Positions 34,301-49,300 of a stretch of 64,000 nucleotides of DNA are shown here, piece by piece. The stretch spans positions 496,001-560,000 of the forward strand of contig CAJQUW010016946.1 of assembly GCA_907163375.1 (NCBI GenBank), given 5' to 3'. This stretch comes from Prostheceraeus crozeri (Eukaryota; Platyhelminthes; Polycladida; Euryleptidae). The translations under genes and the position numbers were made by a program. How positions within the stretch are numbered: the first letter of the stretch is position 1; each line of letters opens with the position of its first letter. The notes under the pieces were generated by a model. The model was not told where the DNA came from, searched no databases, and saw only the letters and a program-made list of their open reading frames with translations.

Positions 34301-37300
34301 ATTCTAACTCTGTCGTTTTTCGCCAATCTCCCAAAATCTTAAATGGCGTCTCACATCTAAACGAAGACAGATATGAACAAGCCGTTTCTTTCAGTGAATT
34401 TGTCTCACTCTTAGCTTTCAAACGAGCTATTGCACGTCAAAATCCGTCCACTAGAAGCAAAGTTGGAAGGTCGGTGCCGAGGGGGGGGGACGTCAGCGAA
34501 AATTTTTCTCTCCGATTGCTTTCAAATTCACCATACAGATGCAGAATTTCACGCTGAATCCGAATCCGGCCTCCGTTTTCCCATCCGATGCTTCGTTTTG
34601 GCGCTACAGCCCAAAACGTCCAAAATTCTAACTCTGTCGTTTTTCGCCAATCTCCCAAATCTTAAATGGCGTCTCACATCTAAACGAAGACAGATATGAA
34701 CAAGCCGTTTCTTTCAGTGAATTTGTCTCACTCTTAGCTTTCAAACGAGCTATTGCACGTCAAAATCCGTCCACTAGAAGCAAAGTTGGAAGGTCGGTGC
34801 CGGGGGGGGGACGTCAGCGAAAATTTTTCTCTCCGATTGCTTTCAAATTCACCATACAGATGCAGAATTTCACGCTGAATCCGAATCCGGCCTCCGTTTT
34901 CCCATCCGATGCTTCGTTTTGGCGCTACAGCCCAAAACGTCCAAAATTCTAACTCTGTCGTTTTTCGCCAATCTCCCAAAATCTTAAATGGCGTCTCACA
35001 TCTAAACGAAGACAGATATGAACAAGCCGTTTCTTTCAGTGAATTTGTCTCACTCTTAGCTTTCAAACGAGCTATTGCACGTCAAAATCCGTCCACTAGA
35101 AGCAAAGTTGGAAGGTCGGTGCCGAGGGGGGGGGACGTCAGCGAAAATTTTTCTCTCCGATTGCTTTCAAATTCACCATACAGATGCAGAATTTCACGCT
35201 GAATCCGAATCCGGCCTCCGTTTTCCCATCCGATGCTTCGTTTTGGCGCTACAGCCCAAAACGTCCAAAATTCTAACTCGTTTCTTCGAAAAATGTTGAA
35301 AATTTTTTCTCTCCGATTGACTTGAAACTCACCATGTTGATAGAGAATTTCATGCTGATTCCAAATCTGAAATCCGTTTTCCATCCGATGCTTCGTTTTG
35401 ACGCTAGAGCCCAAAACGTCCAAAATTCTAACTCTGTCGTTTTTCGCCAATCTCCCAAAATCTTAAATGGCGTCTCACATCTAAACGAAGACAGATATGA
35501 ACAAGCCGTTTCTTTCAGTGAATTTGTCTCACTCTTAGCTTTCAAACGAGCTATTGCACGTCAAAATCCGTCCACTAGAAGCAAAGTTGGAAGGTCGGTG
35601 CCGGGGGGGGGGACGTCAGCGAAAATTTTTCTCTCCGATTGCTTTCAAATTCACCATACAGATGCAGAATTTCACGCTGAATCCGAATCCGGCCTCCGTT
35701 TTCCCATCCGATGCTTCGTTTTGGCGCTACAGCCCAAAACGTCCAAAATTCTAACTCTGTCGTTTTTCGCCAATCTCCCAAATCTTAAATGGCGTCTCAC
35801 ATCTAAACGAAGACAGATATGAACAAGCCGTTTCTTTCAGTGAATTTGTCTCACTCTTAGCTTTCAAACGAGCTATTGCACGTCAAAATCCGTCCACTAG
35901 AAGCAAAGTTGGAAGGTCGGTGCCGGGGGGGGGACGTCAGCGAAAATTTTTCTCTCCGATTGCTTTCAAATTCACCATACAGATGCAGAATTTCACGCTG
36001 AATCCGAATCCGGCCTCCGTTTTCCCATCCGATGCTTCGTTTTGGCGCTACAGCCCAAAACGTCCAAAATTCTAACTCTGTCGTTTTTCGCCAATCTCCC
36101 AAAATCTTAAATGGCGTCTCACATCTAAACGAAGACAGATATGAACAAGCCGTTTCTTTCAGTGAATTTGTCTCACTCTTAGCTTTCAAACGAGCTATTG
36201 CACGTCAAAATCCGTCCACTAGAAGCAAAGTTGGAAGGTCGGTGCCGAGGGGGGGGACGTCAGCGAAAATTTTTCTCTCCGATTGCTTTCAAATTCACCA
36301 TACAGATGCAGAATTTCACGCTGAATCCGAATCCGGCCTCCGTTTTCCCATCCGATGCTTCGTTTTGGCGCTACAGCCCAAAGCCATCGCAAAAATTCTA
36401 ACTCTGTCGTTTCTTCGAAAAATGTTGAAAATTTTTTCTCTCCGATTGACTTGAAACTCACCATGTTGATAGAGAATTTCATGCTGATTCCAAATCTGAA
36501 ATCCGTTTTCCATCCGATGCTTCGTTTTGACGCTAGAGCCCAAAACGTCCAAAATTCTAACTCTGTCGTTTTTCGCCAATCTCCCAAAATCTTAAATGGC
36601 GTCTCACATCTAAACGAAGACAGATATGAACAAGCCGTTTCTTTCAGTGAATTTGTCTCACTCTTAGCTTTCAAACGAGCTATTGCACGTCAAAATCCGT
36701 CCACTAGAAGCAAAGTTGGAAGGTCGGTGCCGGGGGGGGGGACGTCAGCGAAAATTTTTCTCTCCGATTGCTTTCAAATTCACCATACAGATGCAGAATT
36801 TCACGCTGAATCCGAATCCGGCCTCCGTTTTCCCATCCGATGCTTCGTTTTGGCGCTACAGCCCAAAACGTCCAAAATTCTAACTCTGTCGTTTTTCGCC
36901 AATCTCCCAAAATCTTAAATGGCGTCTCACATCTAAACGAAGACAGATATGAACAAGCCGTTTCTTTCAGTGAATTTGTCTCACTCTTAGCTTTCAAACG
37001 AGCTATTGCACGTCAAAATCCGTCCACTAGAAGCAAAGTTGGAAGGTCGGTGCCGAGGGGGGGGACGTCAGCGAAAATTTTTCTCTCCGATTGCTTTCAA
37101 ATTCACCATACAGATGCAGAATTTCACGCTGAATCCGAATCCGGCCTCCGTTTTCCCATCCGATGCTTCGTTTTGGCGCTACAGCCCACAGCCATCGCAA
37201 AAATTCTAACTCGTTTTTTCGAAAAATGTTGAAAATTTTTTCTCTCCGATTGACTTGAAACTCACCATGTTGATAGAGAATTTCATGCTGATTCCAAATC

Positions 37301-40300
37301 TGAAATCCGTTTTCCCATCTGATGCTTCGTTTTGACGCTAGAGCCCAAAACGTCCAAAATTCTAACTCTGTCGTTTTTCGCCAATCTCCCAAAATCTTAA
37401 ATGGCGTCTCACATCTAAACGAAGACAGATATGAACAAGCCGTTTCTTTCAGTGAATTTGTCTCACTCTTAGCTTTCAAACGAGCTATTGCACGTCAAAA
37501 TCCGTCCACTAGAAGCAAAGTTGGAAGGTCGGTGCCGGGGGGGGGGGTCGTCAGCGAAAATTTTTCTCTCCGATTGCTTTCAAATTCACCATACAGATGC
37601 AGAATTTCACGCTGAATCCGAATCCGGCCTCCGTTTTCCCATCCGATGCTTCGTTTTGGCGCTATAGCCCAAAACGTCCAACATTTTAACTCTTTCGTTT
37701 TTTCGAAAAATGTTGAAAATTTTTTCTCTCCGATTGACTTGAAACTCACCATGTTGATAGAGAATTTCATGCTGATTCCAAATCTGAAATCCGTTTTCCC
37801 ATCTGATGCTTCGTTTTGACGCTAGAGCCCAAAACGTCCAAAATTCTAACTCTGTCGTTTTTCGCCAATCTCCCAAAATCTTAAATGGCGTCTCACATCT
37901 AAACGAAGACAGATATGAACAAGCCGTTTCTTTCAGTGAATTTGTCTCACTCTTAGCTTTCAAACGAGCTATTGCACGTCAAAATCCGTCCACTAGAAGC
38001 AAAGTTGGAAGGTCGGTGCCGAGGGGGGGGACGTCAGCGAAAATTTTTCTCTCCGATTGCTTTCAAATTCACCATACAGATGCAGAATTTCACGCTGAAT
38101 CCGAATCCGGCCTCCGTTTTCCCATCCGATGCTTCGTTTTGGCGCTACAGCCCAAAACGTCCAAAATTCTAACTCTGTCGTTTTTCGCCAATCTCCCAAA
38201 ATCTTAAATGGCGTCTCACATCTAAACGAAGACAGATATGAACAAGCCGTTTCTTTCAGTGAATTTGTCTCACTCTTAGCTTTCAAACGAGCTATTGCAC
38301 GTCAAAATCCGTCCACTAGAAGCAAAGTTGGAAGGTCGGTGCCGGGGGGGGGGACGTCAGCGAAAATTTTTCTCTCCGATTGCTTTCAAATTCACCATAC
38401 AGATGCAGAATTTCACGCTGAATCCGAATCCGGCCTCCGTTTTCCCATCCGATGCTTCGTTTTGGCGCTACAGCCCACAGCCATCGCAAAAATTCTAACT
38501 CGTTTCTTCGAAAAATGTTGAAAATTTTTTCTCTCCGATTGACTTGAAACTCACCATGTTGATAGAGAATTTCATGCTGATTCCAAATCTGAAATCCGTT
38601 TTCCCATCTGATGCTTCGTTTTGACGCTAGAGCCCAAAACGTCCAAAATTCTAACTCTGTCGTTTTTCGCCAATCTCCCAAAATCTTAAATGGCGTCTCA
38701 CATCTAAACGAAGACAGATATGAACAAGCCGTTTCTTTCAGTGAATTTGTCTCACTCTTAGCTTTCAAACGAGCTATTGCACGTCAAAATCCGTCCACTA
38801 GAAGCAAAGTTGGAAGGTCGGTGCCGAGGGGGGGGGACGTCAGCGAAAATTTTTCTCTCCGATTGCTTTCAAATTCACCATACAGATGCAGAATTTCACG
38901 CTGAATCCGAATCCGGCCTCCGTTTTCCCATCCGATGCTTCGTTTTGGCGCTACAGCCCACAGCCATCGCAAAAATTCTAACTCTGTCGTTTTTTCGAAA
39001 AATGTTGAAAATTTTTTCTCTCCGATTGACTTGAAACTCACCATGTTGATAGAGAATTTCATGCTGATTCCAAATCTGAAATCCGTTTTCCATCCGATGC
39101 TTCGTTTTGACGCTAGAGCCCAAAACGTCCAAAATTCTAACTCTGTCGTTTTTCGCCAATCTCCCAAAATCTTAAATGGCGTCTCACATCTAAACGAAGA
39201 CAGATATGAACAAGCCGTTTCTTTCAGTGAATTTGTCTCACTCTTAGCTTTCAAACGAGCTATTGCACGTCAAAATCCGTCCACTAGAAGCAAAGTTGGA
39301 AGGTCGGTGCCGGGGGGGGGGACGTCAGCGAAAATTTTTCTCTCCGATTGCTTTCAAATTCACCATACAGATGCAGAATTTCACGCTGAATCCGAATCCG
39401 GCCTCCGTTTTCCCATCCGATGCTTCGTTTTGGCGCTACAGCCCAAAACGTCCAAAATTCTAACTCTGTCGTTTTTCGCCAATCTCCCAAAATCTTAAAT
39501 GGCGTCTCACATCTAAACGAAGACAGATATGAACAAGCCGTTTCTTTCAGTGAATTTGTCTCACTCTTAGCTTTCAAACGAGCTATTGCACGTCAAAATC
39601 CGTCCACTAGAAGCAAAGTTGGAAGGTCGGTGCCGAGGGGGGGGACGTCAGCGAAAATTTTTCTCTCCGATTGCTTTCAAATTCACCATACAGATGCAGA
39701 ATTTCACGCTGAATCCGAATCCGGCCTCCGTTTTCCCATCCGATGCTTCGTTTTTGCTCTACAGCCCACAGCCATCGCAAAAATTCTAACTCGTTTCTTC
39801 GAAAAATGTTGAAAATTTTTTCTCTCCGATTGACTTGAAACTCACCATGTTGATAGAGAATTTCATGCTGATTCCAAATCTGAAATCCGTTTTCCATCCG
39901 ATGCTTCGTTTTGACGCTAGAGCCCAAAACGTCCAAAATTCTAACTCTGTCGTTTTTCGCCAATCTCCCAAAATCTTAAATGGCGTCTCACATCTAAACG
40001 AAGACAGATATGAACAAGCCGTTTCTTTCAGTGAATTTGTCTCACTCTTAGCTTTCAAACGAGCTATTGCACGTCAAAATCCGTCCACTAGAAGCAAAGT
40101 TGGAAGGTCGGTGCCGAGGGGGGGGACGTCAGCGAAAATTTTTCTCTCCGATTGCTTTCAAATTCACCATACAGATGCAGAATTTCACGCTGAATCCGAA
40201 TCCGGCCTCCGTTTTCCCATCCGATGCTTCGTTTTGGCGCTACAGCCCAGAACGTCCAAAATTCTAACTCTGTCGTTTTTTCGAAAAATGTTGAAAATTT

Positions 40301-43300
40301 TTTCTCTCCGATTGACTTGAAACTCACCATGTTGATAGAGAATTTCATGCTGATTCCAAATCTGAAATCCGTTTTCCCATCTGATGCTTCGTTTTGACGC
40401 TAGAGCCCAAAACGTCCAAAATTCTAACTCTGTCGTTTTTCGCCAATCTCCCAAAATCTTAAATGGCGTCTCACATCTAAACGAAGACAGATATGAACAA
40501 GCCGTTTCTTTCAGTGAATTTGTCTCACTCTTAGCTTTCAAACGAGCTATTGCACGTCAAAATCCGTCCACTAGAAGCAAAGTTGGAAGGTCGGTGCCGA
40601 GGGGGGGGGACGTCAGCGAAAATTTTTCTCTCCGATTGCTTTCAAATTCACCATACAGATGCAGAATTTCACGCTGAATCCGAATCCGGCCTCCGTTTTC
40701 CCATCCGATGCTTCGTTTTGGCGCTACAGCCCACAGCCATCGCAAAAATTCTAACTCGTTTTTTCGAAAAATGTTGAAAATTTTTTCTCTCCGATTGACT
40801 TGAAACTCACCATGTTGATAGAGAATTTCATGCTGATTCCAAATCTGAAATCCGTTTTCCATCCGATGCTTCGTTTTGACGCTAGAGCCCAAAACGTCCA
40901 AAATTCTAACTCTGTCGTTTTTCGCCAATCTCCCAAAATCTTAAATGGCGTCTCACATCTAAACGAAGACAGATATGAACAAGCCGTTTCTTTCAGTGAA
41001 TTTGTCTCACTCTTAGCTTTCAAACGAGCTATTGCACGTCAAAATCCGTCCACTAGAAGCAAAGTTGGAAGGTCGGTGCCGGGGGGGGGGACGTCAGCGA
41101 AAATTTTTCTCTCCGATTGCTTTCAAATTCACCATACAGATGCAGAATTTCACGCTGAATCCGAATCCGGCCTCCGTTTTCCCATCCGATGCTTCGTTTT
41201 GGCGCTACAGCCCAAAACGTCCAAAATTCTAACTCTGTCGTTTTTCGCCAATCTCCCAAAATCTTAAATGGCGTCTCACATCTAAACGAAGACAGATATG
41301 AACAAGCCGTTTCTTTCAGTGAATTTGTCTCACTCTTAGCTTTCAAACGAGCTATTGCACGTCAAAATCCGTCCACTAGAAGCAAAGTTGGAAGGTCGGT
41401 GCCGAGGGGGGGGACGTCAGCGAAAATTTTTCTCTCCGATTGCTTTCAAATTCACCATACAGATGCAGAATTTCACGCTGAATCCGAATCCGGCCTCCGT
41501 TTTCCCATCCGATGCTTCGTTTTGGCGCTACAGCCCACAGCCATCGCAAAAATTCTAACTCGTTTCTTCGAAAAATGTTGAAAATTTTTTCTCTCCGATT
41601 GACTTGAAACTCACCATGTTGATAGAGAATTTCATGCTGATTCCAAATCTGAAATCCGTTTTCCCATCTGATGCTTCGTTTTGACGCTAGAGCCCAAAAC
41701 GTCCAAAATTCTAACTCTGTCGTTTTTCGCCAATCTCCCAAAATCTTAAATGGCGTCTCACATCTAAACGAAGACAGATATGAACAAGCCGTTTCTTTCA
41801 GTGAATTTGTCTCACTCTTAGCTTTCAAACGAGCTATTGCACGTCAAAATCCGTCCACTAGAAGCAAAGTTGGAAGGTCGGTGCCGAGGGGGGGGACGTC
41901 AGCGAAAATTTTTCTCTCCGATTGCTTTCAAATTCACCATACAGATGCAGAATTTCACGCTGAATCCGAATCCGGCCTCCGTTTTCCCATCCGATGCTTC
42001 GTTTTGGCGCTACAGCCCACAGCCATCGCAAAAATTCTAACTCGTTTTTTCGAAAAATGTTGAAAATTTTTTCTCTCCGATTGACTTGAAACTCACCATG
42101 TTGATAGAGAATTTCATGCTGATTCCAAATCTGAAATCCGTTTTCCCATCTGATGCTTCGTTTTGACGCTAGAGCCCAAAACGTCCAAAATTCTAACTCT
42201 GTCGTTTTTCGCCAATCTCCCAAAATCTTAAATGGCGTCTCACATCTAAACGAAGACAGATATGAACAAGCCGTTTCTTTCAGTGAATTTGTCTCACTCT
42301 TAGCTTTCAAACGAGCTATTGCACGTCAAAATCCGTCCACTAGAAGCAAAGTTGGAAGGTCGGTGCCGAGGGGGGGGGACGTCAGCGAAAATTTTTCTCT
42401 CCGATTGCTTTCAAATTCACCATACAGATGCAGAATTTCACGCTGAATCCGAATCCGGCCTCCGTTTTCCCATCCGATGCTTCGTTTTGGCGCTACAGCC
42501 CACAGCCATCGCAAAAATTCTAACTCTGTCGTTTTTTCGAAAAATGTTGAAAATTTTTTCTCTCCGATTGACTTGAAACTCACCATGTTGATAGAGAATT
42601 TCATGCTGATTCCAAATCTGAAATCCGTTTTCCCATCTGATGCTTCGTTTTGACGCTAGAGCCCAAAACGTCCAAAATTCTAACTCTGTCGTTTTTCGCC
42701 AATCTCCCAAAATCTTAAATGGCGTCTCACATCTAAACGAAGACAGATATGAACAAGCCGTTTCTTTCAGTGAATTTGTCTCACTCTTAGCTTTCAAACG
42801 AGCTATTGCACGTCAAAATCCGTCCACTAGAAGCAAAGTTGGAAGGTCGGTGCCGGGGGGGGGGGACGTCAGCGAAAATTTTTCTCTCCGATTGCTTTCA
42901 AATTCACCATACAGATGCAGAATTTCACGCTGAATCCGAATCCGGCCTCCGTTTTCCCATCCGATGCTTCGTTTTGGCGCTACAGCCCAAAACGTCCAAA
43001 ATTCTAACTCTGTCGTTTTTCGCCAATCTCCCAAAATCTTAAATGGCGTCTCACATCTAAACGAAGACAGATATGAACAAGCCGTTTCTTTCAGTGAATT
43101 TGTCTCACTCTTAGCTTTCAAACGAGCTATTGCACGTCAAAATCCGTCCACTAGAAGCAAAGTTGGAAGGTCGGTGCCGAGGGGGGGGACGTCAGCGAAA
43201 ATTTTTCTCTCCGATTGCTTTCAAATTCACCATACAGATGCAGAATTTCACGCTGAATCCGAATCCGGCCTCCGTTTTCCCATCCGATGCTTCGTTTTGG

Positions 43301-46300
43301 CGCTACAGCCCACAGCCATCGCAAAAATTCTAACTCGTTTCTTCGAAAAATGTTGAAAATTTTTTCTCTCCGATTGACTTGAAACTCACCATGTTGATAG
43401 AGAATTTCATGCTGATTCCAAATCTGAAATCCGTTTTCCCATCTGATGCTTCGTTTTGACGCTAGAGCCCAAAACGTCCAAAATTCTAACTCTGTCGTTT
43501 TTCGCCAATCTCCCAAAATCTTAAATGGCGTCTCACATCTAAACGAAGACAGATATGAACAAGCCGTTTCTTTCAGTGAATTTGTCTCACTCTTAGCTTT
43601 CAAACGAGCTATTGCACGTCAAAATCCGTCCACTAGAAGCAAAGTTGGAAGGTCGGTGCCGAGGGGGGGGACGTCAGCGAAAATTTTTCTCTCCGATTGC
43701 TTTCAAATTCACCATACAGATGCAGAATTTCACGCTGAATCCGAATCCGGCCTCCGTTTTCCCATCCGATGCTTCGTTTTGGCGCTATAGCCCAAACCTC
43801 CAACATTTTAACTCTTTCGTTTTTTCGAAAAATGTTGAAAATTTTTTCTCTCCGATTGACTTGAAACTCACCATGTTGATAGAGAATTTCATGCTGATTC
43901 CAAATCTGAAATCCGTTTTCCCATCTGATGCTTCGTTTTGACGCTAGAGCCCAAAACGTCCAAAATTCTAACTCTGTCGTTTTTCGCCAATCTCCCAAAA
44001 TCTTAAATGGCGTCTCACATCTAAACGAAGACAGATATGAACAAGCCGTTTCTTTCAGTGAATTTGTCTCACTCTTAGCTTTCAAACGAGCTATTGCACG
44101 TCAAAATCCGTCCACTAGAAGCAAAGTTGGAAGGTCGGTGCCGAGGGGGGGGGACGTCAGCGAAAATTTTTCTCTCCGATTGCTTTCAAATTCACCATAC
44201 AGATGCAGAATTTCACGCTGAATCCGAATCCGGCCTCCGTTTTCCCATCCGATGCTTCGTTTTGGCGCTACAGCCCACAGCCATCGCAAAAATTCTAACT
44301 CGTTTTTTCGAAAAATGTTGAAAATTTTTTCTCTCCGATTGACTTGAAACTCACCATGTTGATAGAGAATTTCATGCTGATTCCAAATCTGAAATCCGTT
44401 TTCCATCCGATGCTTCGTTTTGACGCTAGAGCCCAAAACGTCCAAAATTCTAACTCTGTCGTTTTTCGCCAATCTCCCAAAATCTTAAATGGCGTCTCAC
44501 ATCTAAACGAAGACAGATATGAACAAGCCGTTTCTTTCAGTGAATTTGTCTCACTCTTAGCTTTCAAACGAGCTATTGCACGTCAAAATCCGTCCACTAG
44601 AAGCAAAGTTGGAAGGTCGGTGCCGGGGGGGGGGGACGTCAGCGAAAATTTTTCTCTCCGATTGCTTTCAAATTCACCATACAGATGCAGAATTTCACGC
44701 TGAATCCGAATCCGGCCTCCGTTTTCCCATCCGATGCTTCGTTTTGGCGCTACAGCCCAAAACGTCCAAAATTCTAACTCTGTCGTTTTTCGCCAATCTC
44801 CCAAAATCTTAAATGGCGTCTCACATCTAAACGAAGACAGATATGAACAAGCCGTTTCTTTCAGTGAATTTGTCTCACTCTTAGCTTTCAAACGAGCTAT
44901 TGCACGTCAAAATCCGTCCACTAGAAGCAAAGTTGGAAGGTCGGTGCCGAGGGGGGGGACGTCAGCGAAAATTTTTCTCTCCGATTGCTTTCAAATTCAC
45001 CATACAGATGCAGAATTTCACGCTGAATCCGAATCCGGCCTCCGTTTTCCCATCCGATGCTTCGTTTTTGCTCTACAGCCCACAGCCATCGCAAAAATTC
45101 TAACTCGTTTCTTCGAAAAATGTTGAAAATTTTTTCTCTCCGATTGACTTGAAACTCACCATGTTGATAGAGAATTTCATGCTGATTCCAAATCTGAAAT
45201 CCGTTTTCCCATCTGATGCTTCGTTTTGACGCTAGAGCCCAAAACGTCCAAAATTCTAACTCTGTCGTTTTTCGCCAATCTCCCAAAATCTTAAATGGCG
45301 TCTCACATCTAAACGAAGACAGATATGAACAAGCCGTTTCTTTCAGTGAATTTGTCTCACTCTTAGCTTTCAAACGAGCTATTGCACGTCAAAATCCGTC
45401 CACTAGAAGCAAAGTTGGAAGGTCGGTGCCGAGGGGGGGGACGTCAGCGAAAATTTTTCTCTCCGATTGCTTTCAAATTCACCATACAGATGCAGAATTT
45501 CACGCTGAATCCGAATCCGGCCTCCGTTTTCCCATCCGATGCTTCGTTTTGGCGCTACAGCCCACAGCCATCGCAAAAATTCTAACTCTGTCGTTTTTTC
45601 GAAAAATGTTGAAAATTTTTTCTCTCCGATTGACTTGAAACTCACCATGTTGATAGAGAATTTCATGCTGATTCCAAATCTGAAATCCGTTTTCCCATCC
45701 GATGCTTCGTTTTGACGCTAGAGCCCAAAACGTCCAAAATTCTAACTCTGTCGTTTTTCGCCAATCTCCCAAAATCTTAAATGGCGTCTCACATCTAAAC
45801 GAAGACAGATATGAACAAGCCGTTTCTTTCAGTGAATTTGTCTCACTCTTAGCTTTCAAACGAGCTATTGCACGTCAAAATCCGTCCACTAGAAGCAAAG
45901 TTGGAAGGTCGGTGCCGAGGGGGGGGGACGTCAGCGAAAATTTTTCTCTCCGATTGCTTTCAAATTCACCATACAGATGCAGAATTTCACGCTGAATCCG
46001 AATCCGGCCTCCGTTTTCCCATCCGATGCTTCGTTTTGGCGCTACAGCCCACAGCCATCGCAAAAATTCTAACTCTGTCGTTTTTTCGAAAAATGTTGAA
46101 AATTTTTTCTCTCCGATTGACTTGAAACTCACCATGTTGATAGAGAATTTCATGCTGATTCCAAATCTGAAATCCGTTTTCCATCCGATGCTTCGTTTTG
46201 ACGCTAGAGCCCAAAACGTCCAAAATTCTAACTCTGTCGTTTTTCGCCAATCTCCCAAAATCTTAAATGGCGTCTCACATCTAAACGAAGACAGATATGA

Positions 46301-49300
46301 ACAAGCCGTTTCTTTCAGTGAATTTGTCTCACTCTTAGCTTTCAAACGAGCTATTGCACGTCAAAATCCGTCCACTAGAAGCAAAGTTGGAAGGTCGGTG
46401 CCGGGGGGGGGGACGTCAGCGAAAATTTTTCTCTCCGATTGCTTTCAAATTCACCATACAGATGCAGAATTTCACGCTGAATCCGAATCCGGCCTCCGTT
46501 TTCCCATCCGATGCTTCGTTTTGGCGCTACAGCCCAAAACGTCCAAAATTCTAACTCTGTCGTTTTTCGCCAATCTCCCAAAATCTTAAATGGCGTCTCA
46601 CATCTAAACGAAGACAGATATGAACAAGCCGTTTCTTTCAGTGAATTTGTCTCACTCTTAGCTTTCAAACGAGCTATTGCACGTCAAAATCCGTCCACTA
46701 GAAGCAAAGTTGGAAGGTCGGTGCCGAGGGGGGGGACGTCAGCGAAAATTTTTCTCTCCGATTGCTTTCAAATTCACCATACAGATGCAGAATTTCACGC
46801 TGAATCCGAATCCGGCCTCCGTTTTCCCATCCGATGCTTCGTTTTGGCGCTACAGCCCACAGCCATCGCAAAAATTCTAACTCGTTTCTTCGAAAAATGT
46901 TGAAAATTTTTTCTCTCCGATTGACTTGAAACTCACCATGTTGATAGAGAATTTCATGCTGATTCCAAATCTGAAATCCGTTTTCCCATCTGATGCTTCG
47001 TTTTGACGCTAGAGCCCAAAACGTCCAAAATTCTAACTCTGTCGTTTTTCGCCAATCTCCCAAAATCTTAAATGGCGTCTCACATCTAAACGAAGACAGA
47101 TATGAACAAGCCGTTTCTTTCAGTGAATTTGTCTCACTCTTAGCTTTCAAACGAGCTATTGCACGTCAAAATCCGTCCACTAGAAGCAAAGTTGGAAGGT
47201 CGGTGCCGAGGGGGGGGACGTCAGCGAAAATTTTTCTCTCCGATTGCTTTCAAATTCACCATACAGATGCAGAATTTCACGCTGAATCCGAATCCGGCCT
47301 CCGTTTTCCCATCCGATGCTTCGTTTTGGCTCTACAGCCCACAGCCATCGCAAAAATTCTAACTCGTTTCTTCGAAAAATGTTGAAAATTTTTTCTCTCC
47401 GATTGACTTGAAACTCACCATGTTGATAGAGAATTTCATGCTGATTCCAAATCTGAAATCCGTTTTCCCATCTGATGCTTCGTTTTGACGCTAGAGCCCA
47501 AAACGTCCAAAATTCTAACTCTGTCGTTTTTCGCCAATCTCCCAAAATCTTAAATGGCGTCTCACATCTAAACGAAGACAGATATGAACAAGCCGTTTCT
47601 TTCAGTGAATTTGTCTCACTCTTAGCTTTCAAACGAGCTATTGCACGTCAAAATCCGTCCACTAGAAGCAAAGTTGGAAGGTCGGTGCCGAGGGGGGGGG
47701 ACGTCAGCGAAAATTTTTCTCTCCGATTGCTTTCAAATTCACCATACAGATGCAGAATTTCACGCTGAATCCGAATCCGGCCTCCGTTTTCCCATCCGAT
47801 GCTTCGTTTTGGCTCTACAGCCCTAGCCATCGCAAAAATTCTAACTCGTTTTTTCGAAAAATGTTGAAAATTTTTTCTCTCCGATTGACTTGAAACTCAC
47901 CATGTTGATAGAGAATTTCATGCTGATTCCAAATCTGAAATCCGTTTTCCATCCGATGCTTCGTTTTGACGCTAGAGCCCAAAACGTCCAAAATTCTAAC
48001 TCTGTCGTTTTTCGCCAATCTCCCAAAATCTTAAATGGCGTCTCACATCTAAACGAAGACAGATATGAACAAGCCGTTTCTTTCAGTGAATTTGTCTCAC
48101 TCTTAGCTTTCAAACGAGCTATTGCACGTCAAAATCCGTCCACTAGAAGCAAAGTTGGAAGGTCGGTGCCGGGGGGGGGGGACGTCAGCGAAAATTTTTC
48201 TCTCCGATTGCTTTCAAATTCACCATACAGATGCAGAATTTCACGCTGAATCCGAATCCGGCCTCCGTTTTCCCATCCGATGCTTCGTTTTGGCGCTACA
48301 GCCCAAAACGTCCAAAATTCTAACTCTGTCGTTTTTCGCCAATCTCCCAAAATCTTAAATGGCGTCTCACATCTAAACGAAGACAGATATGAACAAGCCG
48401 TTTCTTTCAGTGAATTTGTCTCACTCTTAGCTTTCAAACGAGCTATTGCACGTCAAAATCCGTCCACTAGAAGCAAAGTTGGAAGGTCGGTGCCGAGGGG
48501 GGGGACGTCAGCGAAAATTTTTCTCTCCGATTGCTTTCAAATTCACCATACAGATGCAGAATTTCACGCTGAATCCGAATCCGGCCTCCGTTTTCCCATC
48601 CGATGCTTCGTTTTGGCTCTACAGCCCACAGCCATCGCAAAAATTCTAACTCGTTTTTTCGAAAAATGTTGAAAATTTTTTCTCTCCGATTGACTTGAAA
48701 CTCACCATGTTGATAGAGAATTTCATGCTGATTCCAAATCTGAAATCCGTTTTCCCATCTGATGCTTCGTTTTGACGCTAGAGCCCAAAACGTCCAAAAT
48801 TCTAACTCTGTCGTTTTTCGCCAATCTCCCAAAATCTTAAATGGCGTCTCACATCTAAACGAAGACAGATATGAACAAGCCGTTTCTTTCAGTGAATTTG
48901 TCTCACTCTTAGCTTTCAAACGAGCTATTGCACGTCAAAATCCGTCCACTAGAAGCAAAGTTGGAAGGTCGGTGCCGAGGGGGGGACGTCAGCGAAAATT
49001 TTTCTCTCCGATTGCTTTCAAATTCACCATACAGATGCAGAATTTCACGCTGAATCCGAATCCGGCCTCCGTTTTCCCATCCGATGCTTCGTTTTGGCGC
49101 TACAGCCCACAGCCATCGCAAAAATTCTAACTCGTTTTTTCGAAAAATGTTGAAAATTTTTTCTCTCCGATTGACTTGAAACTCACCATGTTGATAGAGA
49201 ATTTCATGCTGATTCCAAATCTGAAATCCGTTTTCCCATCTGATGCTTCGTTTTGACGCTAGAGCCCAAAACGTCCAAAATTCTAACTCTGTCGTTTTTC